A stretch of DNA of 64,000 nucleotides from Cupriavidus pauculus (GTDB lineage: Bacteria; Pseudomonadota; Gammaproteobacteria; Burkholderiales; Burkholderiaceae), in contig NZ_BPUO01000006.1 in the NCBI RefSeq assembly GCF_022179805.1, forward strand, positions 425,537 through 489,536. Direction: 5' to 3'. Each line of letters begins with the position of its first letter. The first letter of the stretch is position 1. Positions 58,398 to 64,000 of the stretch are shown here, in pieces. A program made the translations under genes and the position numbers. A model generated the notes under the pieces. That model worked only from the letters and a program-made list of their open reading frames with translations, was not told the origin of the DNA and made no database searches.

Positions 58398-60539
58398 TTG
58401 CACATTTCCAAACTAACGCTCGTCAATTATCGAAATTTTGGTAACGCCTCCCTGCGATTCACCAAAGGCGTCAATACGATCATCGGCGAGAACGGCGCAG
58501 GGAAGACAAACGTCCTAAGAGCGATCAGGCTCATGCTTGATGACAGCATGGTCCGAGCTTCCTACAGGCTCAATGAATCTGACTTCTACCGAGGACTTGG
58601 ATCCTGGCGAGGCCATTGGATCATAATCAGCGTCGAGTTCGAGGAGATCAGCGCGGATGAAGCCATTCAAGCTCTCTTTTTACATGGCACGGGAGTCGGT
58701 CAGCCTGGCGGCGTGGTTGAGCGAGCAACTTACAATTTGATATTTCGCCCGAATAAGCAGATCAGAATGAATCTTGCCGCTCTGGCGGATTTTGACGTTC
58801 CCGGCATGAACGCGATCCTTGATCGGGTTACAGTCGACGACTACGAAACGCTATTTACGGGAAAGAGCGTTGCCGATTTCTCGGATCCCGCTGTCTACCG
58901 ACGCATTGTGGGAGACTTTGGCAGCGCTGTGTTCAGCCGCGAGATCGAGTTTCCGGAGCTAGGGACACGCATTCCGGGCACGCTGTCGGTCACCAAGGAA
59001 GTGTCATTCACTTTCATTCAGGCTCTACGCGATGTGGTATCCGAGTTCCACAACAACCGGACGAATCCGCTCCTTACACTGCTGAAAAGCAAAAGTGGAC
59101 AACTCGATCCCGTGCAATTTCAGCCAGTCGTAGACCGCGCACGACAGCTAAACGCAGAGATTGAAAATCTGAGGGATGTGCTGACCGTCCGCTCCGACAT
59201 CATGGAGACGATCCATGGCGCTTCTGGCCAGACGTATTCACCCTCCTTGCTAGCGATCAAGTCTGACCTACCGGATGAAGCGGACTTGCTATTTCAGTCG
59301 CTAAAACTCTTCGTCGGTGAGTTCGATGCGAGTCATGAGGGAAGCATTAACGAGCTCAGCCTTGGCGGAGCCAATCTCATTTTCCTCACGCTGAAGCTTC
59401 TCGAGTTCAAATACCAGCACGAGCGCCAAGCGCTTGCGAACTTCCTGCTCATCGAGGAGCCAGAGGCGCATCTGCACACTCATGTGCAAAAGACGCTGTT
59501 CGATCGCATTGGATATGCCGGTGCGCAGATCATCTACTCGACGCATTCAACGCACATCTCCGAGGTGAGCAACATCCAAAGCGTCAACATCCTAGGGCGC
59601 ACCGGAACTGCTTGCGAAGCGTTCCAGCCGGCCGCAGGGCTCGCTGCCGATCAGGTGGGCAATGTTCAACGTTACCTCGATGCTGTTCGCAGCAACCTGC
59701 TCTTTGCAAAGAGCGTCCTTCTAGTAGAGGGAGACGCCGAAGAAATCCTTATCCCGTTGATGGTGAAGAAGGTTCTTGGAGTCAGCCTAGACGAGCTTGG
59801 AGTGAGTCTAGTCAACATCGGCAGTACCGGATTTTCAAACGTATCCGCGCTGTTCCATCAGACTAGAATACGTCGACGTTGTTCGATCATCACTGACCTC
59901 GACGCGGCATTTATGAACCCGCATCCATCGCCAGGCGACGATCCCGAGACATTAAAGTTCAAAAGCAAACTCTTAGGAGCCCAGACCTCCGGTGCAGCTC
60001 GCAAGGTCGCACTCGACGCGCATACCGCCGACAATGCATGGCTTAAGGCGTTTTATGCTGCCAATACGTTCGAGGTTGATTTCGTGGCATGCGGAAATAC
60101 GGGACAAGTGGTTGCAACGGTCAATGATGTCTATACGCAGGCAGCAACTCGCGCGCAATCCATAGCCGAGCTGAGCTCAGGAGATCCAGCCCAATTTGGA
60201 AGGCGCGTGCTCACCATGGCTAACTATGAAGGTAAGGGGTGGTTCGCGATTCTTCTCGGCAAGCGAGTAGATCACAAAACCGTGATCCCGCCCTACATCC
60301 GGCAAGCGATCATCTTCGCGCATGGCACGTTCTCCACCGAACTTATCTTCAGCATACTCAAGCACAGAGTGACACTGAACAACCCTGGCGGAGCCGCCAC
60401 ACCTCCAGAGCTGCAGCGCTATTGGGAACGTCTGCTTGAGTATCGTGCAGGCCGCGTTGACTTCAACACCATCAGAGCGGAGGCTGCGATAGGGCTCCCG
60501 GGCGATCAGATCCTAGCATTTTTGGGCGATCTGCCATGA
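58398..60539 (+). CDS. gajA: OLD-family ATPase/TOPRIM nuclease, Gabija GajA-like
   Basis: The 713-residue protein is an OLD-type nuclease. The ATPase has Walker A GENGAGKTNVLRAIRLM near residue 28, signature ELSLGGANLIFLTLKLLEF, Walker B NFLLIEEPEAHLH and the H-loop YSTHSTHISE. The C-terminal TOPRIM nuclease has VLLVEGDAEEILIP and SIITDLDAAF. In Gabija, GajA cuts phage DNA when nucleotide pools fall. The start is a TTG at 58398 with GGAGG five bases upstream, giving the usual HISKLTLVNYRNF beginning. It overlaps the helicase gene by four bases. It is longer than typical GajA, so a related OLD class 2 system is possible. Confidence 0.88.
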   Translation: MHISKLTLVNYRNFGNASLRFTKGVNTIIGENGAGKTNVLRAIRLMLDDSMVRASYRLNESDFYRGLGSWRGHWIIISVEFEEISADEAIQALFLHGTGVGQPGGVVERATYNLIFRPNKQIRMNLAALADFDVPGMNAILDRVTVDDYETLFTGKSVADFSDPAVYRRIVGDFGSAVFSREIEFPELGTRIPGTLSVTKEVSFTFIQALRDVVSEFHNNRTNPLLTLLKSKSGQLDPVQFQPVVDRARQLNAEIENLRDVLTVRSDIMETIHGASGQTYSPSLLAIKSDLPDEADLLFQSLKLFVGEFDASHEGSINELSLGGANLIFLTLKLLEFKYQHERQALANFLLIEEPEAHLHTHVQKTLFDRIGYAGAQIIYSTHSTHISEVSNIQSVNILGRTGTACEAFQPAAGLAADQVGNVQRYLDAVRSNLLFAKSVLLVEGDAEEILIPLMVKKVLGVSLDELGVSLVNIGSTGFSNVSALFHQTRIRRRCSIITDLDAAFMNPHPSPGDDPETLKFKSKLLGAQTSGAARKVALDAHTADNAWLKAFYAANTFEVDFVACGNTGQVVATVNDVYTQAATRAQSIAELSSGDPAQFGRRVLTMANYEGKGWFAILLGKRVDHKTVIPPYIRQAIIFAHGTFSTELIFSILKHRVTLNNPGGAATPPELQRYWERLLEYRAGRVDFNTIRAEAAIGLPGDQILAFLGDLP

Positions 60540-62338
60540 CCTTCGTATGGACTCAGACCGAGCTGAACGATGAGCAGTCGCAGGCTGTACGCGAGGAGAA
60601 CAGCGTGTTCCTGATCGCATGCCCGGGCAGCGGAAAGACCAGAACACTTACCTATAAGATTGCCTATGAGCTCTCACGCCTGCAAAGCAAGCGGCAGTTT
60701 ATCGTGGCCCTCACTTATACGCACCGAGCGGCCGACGAGATTCATGAACGGATCGAAGGGCTTGGCGTGGACACATCGCAGCTATGGATTGGGACAATCC
60801 ACTCCTTCTGCTTGGAATGGATTCTGAAGCCCTACGGTATTTACGAGCCAGCCTTAGCACGTGGCTTCCGGATCATTGACGGCCATGAGCAAGAGCGGCT
60901 ACTGGAAGATCTATGCCGCACGCAGCGAGGAATTACTTATTGGGACTGTGATTACTATTTCACCGATGAAGGGTATGTCTTAGGGTGCAGAGACCAAAGC
61001 AAACACGAACGTCTTCATGCGATTTTCTCTCTGTACTTCCGCCACCTGTCAGATAACAGGCAGATTGACTTTGAACAGATCCTCTTCTATGCGTCGCGCC
61101 TGATTCAAAGCCAACCACAGATTTCTAAGGTTTTGGCAAACATCTTCCCGTGGATACTGATCGACGAGTATCAGGACACGAAAAGGATTCAATACTCCAT
61201 CGTTGCCGCCATCGCGAGGGCTGGAGCTGAGCGATCAAAGCTGTTTGTTGTGGGCGACCCTAATCAAGCAATCTTTGGCTCGTTAGGTGGTTTCGCGATG
61301 CCAGTTGCCGAGTTACGGCAGCTGTGCGGTGTCCGAATGGACGAGCGTGTGCTGTCTGAAAACTATCGATCTACGGACCGGCTAATCCGATATTTCTCGA
61401 ATTTCACTGTGTATCCAACCGGAATTCGAGGGGCCTCATTCGACCGAGCGTTCCCAAGCCGTATCAGCTACAACACCAATTTGGAGAGGGACCAGCTCGA
61501 AGCTGAGCTTGTGAGACTGATCAGGCTAAGCACCGCTCAGGGCTTTGCTGCGGAACAGATCTGTGTTCTTGCGCCATGGTGGATTTTGCTGGCCGGAGTG
61601 ACACGCCGACTGGCAGGTGCTTTACCTGAGTATCAATTCGACGGCCCAGGCATGATCCCATTCAGCCGCGATCAGGAGAACTTCTGGTATCGGTTGTCGC
61701 GGATCGCACTCACGGATGCAACTCCCTCGCAACATGTGCGGCGCATGCGGTGGGCGACAGAGGTAATTAAAGACCTTGGCAATGAAGGGATCGACACTCG
61801 TATGCTAACTGCCAAGCTGCTTCTTCGGGAAAGCAACTCCATCCATCTGAATCAGCTTGACGGCCTGCAATATCTTAGAGAGTACTTCACCTCATTGATG
61901 GATCGTCTCGGGGTCGATTGGCAGTCTCACAGGTTGCTCTCAGAGCATCACCAGGCATTCTTCGACAGTTCTGCCGCGAAGATCGCGCGACTACGGAGGG
62001 AGGGTGCCGCGTACATCGGAGGCATCGACTTCTTCCGCAAAGTCTTCCAGCACCGGAGTGGTATCACTGTCAACACAATCCATGGTGTCAAGGGTGCCGA
62101 GTTCGACGTGGTAATAGCCTTCGGGCTGCTGCAGGGAATGGTCCCCCATTTCAGCGAAGAAGCGGACGCAGACGAAGGGATCAGCAGCGCCCGAAAGTTG
62201 CTCTACGTCGTGGGCTCTCGCGCGCGCAAACATCTACATCTGATATCGGAGCGTCAGCGCTTGAGGGGTGGGGGGCGGGGCCCGTACGCAGCAACGGATG
62301 TGCTTGCCGCATGCGTGTTCGATTACGACGTCGTGTAG
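60536..62338 (+). CDS. gajB: UvrD/Rep-like helicase, Gabija GajB-like
   Basis: The 600-residue SF1A protein has the helicase motifs in order: Q LNDEQSQAV, I ACPGSGKTRTL, Ia ALTYTHRAADEI, Ic GTIHSFCLEWIL, II WILIDEYQDT, III VVGDPNQAIFG, IV SENYRSTDR, V VNTIHGVKGAEFD and VI LLYVVGSRARKHLHL. Its ATG overlaps the stop of the nuclease gene (ATGA), so the proteins are made together. In Gabija, GajB senses DNA ends and depletes nucleotides, which activates GajA. The length exceeds the usual GajB by about 100 residues. Confidence 0.88.
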   Translation: MTFVWTQTELNDEQSQAVREENSVFLIACPGSGKTRTLTYKIAYELSRLQSKRQFIVALTYTHRAADEIHERIEGLGVDTSQLWIGTIHSFCLEWILKPYGIYEPALARGFRIIDGHEQERLLEDLCRTQRGITYWDCDYYFTDEGYVLGCRDQSKHERLHAIFSLYFRHLSDNRQIDFEQILFYASRLIQSQPQISKVLANIFPWILIDEYQDTKRIQYSIVAAIARAGAERSKLFVVGDPNQAIFGSLGGFAMPVAELRQLCGVRMDERVLSENYRSTDRLIRYFSNFTVYPTGIRGASFDRAFPSRISYNTNLERDQLEAELVRLIRLSTAQGFAAEQICVLAPWWILLAGVTRRLAGALPEYQFDGPGMIPFSRDQENFWYRLSRIALTDATPSQHVRRMRWATEVIKDLGNEGIDTRMLTAKLLLRESNSIHLNQLDGLQYLREYFTSLMDRLGVDWQSHRLLSEHHQAFFDSSAAKIARLRREGAAYIGGIDFFRKVFQHRSGITVNTIHGVKGAEFDVVIAFGLLQGMVPHFSEEADADEGISSARKLLYVVGSRARKHLHLISERQRLRGGGRGPYAATDVLAACVFDYDVV

Positions 62339-62510
62339 CTTGGCGCAACGATAGGCCCTCACATGTGAAACGCGCATTGTGTTGGTGCGGTCGACAACGT
62401 GCGGCGACGGCACACAGAGAGCACGCACAACGCCGAGACCTGACTGCTGCGCCGCCGCCCCGACAAACCGTGACGCTCCGCGGCTTACCAAGCGCCCTTC
62501 TGCCTTTTTA

Positions 62511-62528
62511 GGGTATGCAATGGGGTAT
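62511..62528 (+). repeat. Right GGGTAT repeats, possible integrase arm sites
   Basis: GGGTATGCA occurs at 62511 and again at 62523, in the same orientation and with the same 12-base spacing as the first two left-end repeats. Confidence 0.55.
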
Positions 62529-62580
62529 GCACGATCTAATAAACTTCCAAGTCATTGATTTATATAGATCATTATGCGTC

Positions 62581-62606
62581 GATTCGGTCGCTGTACCACC
62601 ACCAGT
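62581..62606 (+). other. Degenerate right attachment site (attR)
   Basis: GATTCGGTCG then CTGTACCACCACCAGT resembles the last part of tRNA-Val at 47763-47789: the second block matches except for one missing C, and 6 of 10 bases match in the first. It lies 63 bases after the last GGGTAT repeat. Confidence 0.55.
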
Positions 62607-62612
62607 TTCATC

Positions 62613-62645
62613 AAAAAGCCCAGCAGCGATGCTGGGCTTTTTGTT
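62613..62645. terminator. Bidirectional terminator at the right border
   Basis: AAAAAGCCCAGC-AGCGAT-GCTGGGCTTTTT is a perfect stem with A and T runs. It lies seven bases after the attR candidate, so it may be the original terminator of tRNA-Val displaced by the insertion. Confidence 0.85.
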
Positions 62646-62705
62646 TTGGGGCAATCGGACGACAGAAGGCCCTGAGGGGGACCTCCACTTGCACATCCCC
62701 AGAAA

Positions 62706-62730
62706 ATAAAAAAAGTCCGCCGAAGCGGAC
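62706..62730 (-). terminator. Terminator of the minus-strand genes
   Basis: On the minus strand GTCCGC-TTCG-GCGGAC is followed by seven Ts, 25 bases after the stop of the 308-residue gene. Confidence 0.88.
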
Positions 62731-62754
62731 CAGTGCCGATTGAACTTGCTTCGC

Positions 62755-63681
62755 TCAGCCTGATGATGGCGGTGACTCCGTGCGCACGGCAGTCAGAAGA
62801 ACATAGCGCGGCCGTCCGCCGCCGACCTGCGCTCTTGCAAAGGTCGCCACATAGATTGCCCCAAGATTAGCAGCCAGTTCAGCGGGCTCCTCAAGCCTCG
62901 GCGCAATCTTGCCGTAGATGACACCCGCCACCCCCTCCTGCTCAAACTCAAAGCTTCTATGGTGAGGGAGCACACCAACAAATCGTCCGGACAAGCTCAC
63001 TTCTTCTTCCCGAACGTTCTCATTGCTCAACCGCTCAACGCTACGCGCAACCTGTTCGAAGTCCTGAAAGCGGAAGGTCTCGCCGCCTGTCTCGATTGCG
63101 CATGCCGCCTGGCCATCCGCAAGGACGACCAGAAACGCCTTCACCTTTTCAAAAGCCCGGTGGTCGATTTCTGACAGAGAGTCAGCCAGCTCATCATCGG
63201 TACGCGTTGTACTCTCGATCAGCCGCACTGTTTGCTTCATCGCTTTGCTGAGAGGCGTTTCGCTATCGAGCAGCGAGTCTTGACTCCTCGCTTCCTCAAG
63301 TTCAAAGCCAAAAGACCCTACAGCCGTACCAGTAATAAGCAACTGATTCTGGTCGCGATTGGGGATCGGCCCCATTGGCGCGAGCGGGCCCGAAAATGAT
63401 GCCGCAACAGCCGTGACCGCGTCCGTAAATGCCTTGGTCGCCGCCACGCCAAACTCTGCCGCAATTCCGTGCGTACCTCGCACAGGGCGCCCGCGAAAAG
63501 TCAGTCGAGATTTAGCAGGTGGGTTCACTTCCAAGGGCTGACTAGCCAAAGCTGCTCGCACACTCTTCAGGCGAGTCTCAAGGCTAAGCCTGGTGATGCC
63601 AGCTCCGGCAGGAAGTCGATTGAGCTGGTTCGCGAGGAAGCGTTCCTCTGCCCGAAGATTTGTCTGTTCCTGTTGATTCAT
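62755..63681 (-). CDS. Hypothetical protein, 308 aa
   Basis: I do not recognise this protein. It begins with a charged coiled-coil-like segment (MNQQEQTNLRAEERFLANQL), then a conserved-looking central part (IAAEFGVAATKAFTDAVTAV, LLITGTAVGSFGFELEE) and a beta-rich C-terminal part (EEVSLSGRFVGVLPHHRSFEF, GVIYGKIAPRLE, RYVLLTAVRTE). The glycine and valine pattern suggests a beta-barrel-like domain at the end. The ATG at 63681 overlaps the stop of the small gene upstream (ATGA), so they form one operon. Confidence 0.7.
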   Translation of the reverse strand: MNQQEQTNLRAEERFLANQLNRLPAGAGITRLSLETRLKSVRAALASQPLEVNPPAKSRLTFRGRPVRGTHGIAAEFGVAATKAFTDAVTAVAASFSGPLAPMGPIPNRDQNQLLITGTAVGSFGFELEEARSQDSLLDSETPLSKAMKQTVRLIESTTRTDDELADSLSEIDHRAFEKVKAFLVVLADGQAACAIETGGETFRFQDFEQVARSVERLSNENVREEEVSLSGRFVGVLPHHRSFEFEQEGVAGVIYGKIAPRLEEPAELAANLGAIYVATFARAQVGGGRPRYVLLTAVRTESPPSSG

Positions 63682-63836
63682 GGTTGCACTCGCTGTGCAG
63701 CGCCGGCCGGCGGAGCGGGTAGTACGAAGCCGGCTTCGATCTGCGCAAGCTCTGCCAGTGCGACAGCATCTTCCGCCGGGTTCAGATCGATCTGAAGAAA
63801 TCCCTTCCACGGGCTGTTTCGCCGGTGTGCCCACAT
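63678..63836 (-). CDS. Small hypothetical protein, 52 aa
   Basis: The frame from the ATG at 63836 reads MWAHRRNSPWKGFLQIDLNP and then an acidic helix (AEDAVALAELAQIEAGFVLP). It ends by overlapping the next start by four bases, the best evidence that it is translated. Open frame continues about 30 codons further upstream without a normal start codon, so the true N-terminus may use a rare start or the gene may be a remnant. I do not recognise it. Confidence 0.5.
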   Translation of the reverse strand: MWAHRRNSPWKGFLQIDLNPAEDAVALAELAQIEAGFVLPAPPAGAAQRVQP

Positions 63837-63909
63837 ACTGTACCAGTAGGCCGAAACGGTTACCAGTTCACGCGGGCCTGTCAGCGTTTTTGTGTTCAGG
63901 GCAGTTAAA

Positions 63910-63937
63910 GGCTCACCGTCAACTTAGCCGGTGAGCC
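63910..63937. terminator. Hairpin at the right edge
   Basis: GGCTCACCG (63910-63918) and CGGTGAGCC (63929-63937) form a perfect 9-pair stem; on the minus strand it is followed by TTTAAC, a weak terminator of a gene beyond the window. Confidence 0.5.
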
Positions 63938-64000
63938 AGCATTATCTCAGCGAAGCGGGGTGGGTGAAGCGTTCCTCATAGAGAATAGCAAACTGGTTCA

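Larger units (their letters stand above)
47788..62606 (+). mobile_element. P4-like phage satellite / integrative element with defence cargo
   Basis: The element of about 14.8 kb lies between tRNA-Val and a degenerate copy of its 3' end. It contains a P4-type integrase beside the tRNA, AlpA-like regulators, Psu-like and two Ogr/Delta-like proteins, and a primase-helicase: the P4 gene set without capsid or tail genes. The last two genes form a Gabija-like operon. GGGTAY repeats lie inside both ends. Base composition falls well below the flanks; for example 61261-61320 is 50% GC. It would depend on a P2-type helper for packaging (inference from P4). Confidence 0.82.
62339..62754. other. Right border region of the element
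   Basis: No gene is seen. In order it holds two GGGTAT repeats (62511, 62523), an AT-rich stretch, the degenerate tRNA end (62581-62606), a bidirectional terminator (62613-62645) and the terminator of the minus-strand genes to the right. Confidence 0.6.

Overview
The window looks like chromosomal DNA from a high-GC betaproteobacterium of the Burkholderiaceae, most likely Cupriavidus or a close relative of Ralstonia. The evidence is the gene order pst-phoU-phoB-phoR beside ppk/ppx, glmM-folP-ftsH-rlmE//yhbY, greA-carB-leuE-carA, an extra IF-1 gene and gloB//yafS-like-rnhA-dnaQ, plus GC-rich codon use throughout the core. The species is inferred from synteny and protein character; no database was searched.

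Layout. 1-5.2 kb holds two regulators (LysR partial, AraC), an unknown protein, tRNA-Arg, a methyltransferase, a diguanylate cyclase and tRNA-Pro. 5.7-7.8 kb holds infA, sixA and an OlsB-like acyltransferase behind a four-unit Pho box. 7.8-18.6 kb is a phosphate block: ppx and ppk diverge from a Pho-box-like palindrome, and pstS-pstC-pstA-pstB-phoU-phoB-phoR runs on the minus strand behind two Pho boxes. 18.8-31.1 kb is housekeeping: glmM, folP, ftsH, rlmE, yhbY, greA, carB, a LeuE-type exporter and carA. 31.4-39.5 kb is a catabolic cluster whose CoA ligase and fused monooxygenase/reductase point to aerobic anthranilate (2-aminobenzoate) breakdown through its CoA thioester; a RidA protein, thioesterase, acyl-CoA dehydrogenase, enoyl-CoA hydratase and SDR accompany them. 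39.7-47.6 kb holds prpE, a degenerate GDPD-family protein, mltD, gloB, a methyltransferase, rnhA and dnaQ.

47.8-62.6 kb is a foreign element of about 14.8 kb inserted at the 3' end of tRNA-Val(CAC). It encodes a P4-type integrase, two proteins of unknown function, two AlpA-like regulators, a Psu-like protein, two neighbouring Ogr/Delta zinc-finger proteins, small ORFs and a primase-helicase, which is the gene set of a P4-like phage satellite. Its cargo is a two-gene operon of an OLD-family ATPase/TOPRIM nuclease and a UvrD-like helicase, i.e. a Gabija-like anti-phage system. Repeats at both ends (GGGTAY), a degenerate copy of the tRNA end at the right border, a cluster of TGCCAC repeats after the primase gene and a tandem operator-like repeat before the nuclease gene fit integration, replication and regulation of this element. 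Beyond 62.6 kb lie two overlapping minus-strand genes of unknown function.

How the parts connect: the phosphate block senses and imports phosphate (Pst/PhoU/PhoBR), stores it as polyphosphate (Ppk/Ppx), and probably switches membrane lipids under phosphate limitation (OlsB-like gene with its own Pho box). The least-known parts are the satellite's unassigned genes at 49.2-50.9 kb, its candidate origin, and the regulation of its defence operon.
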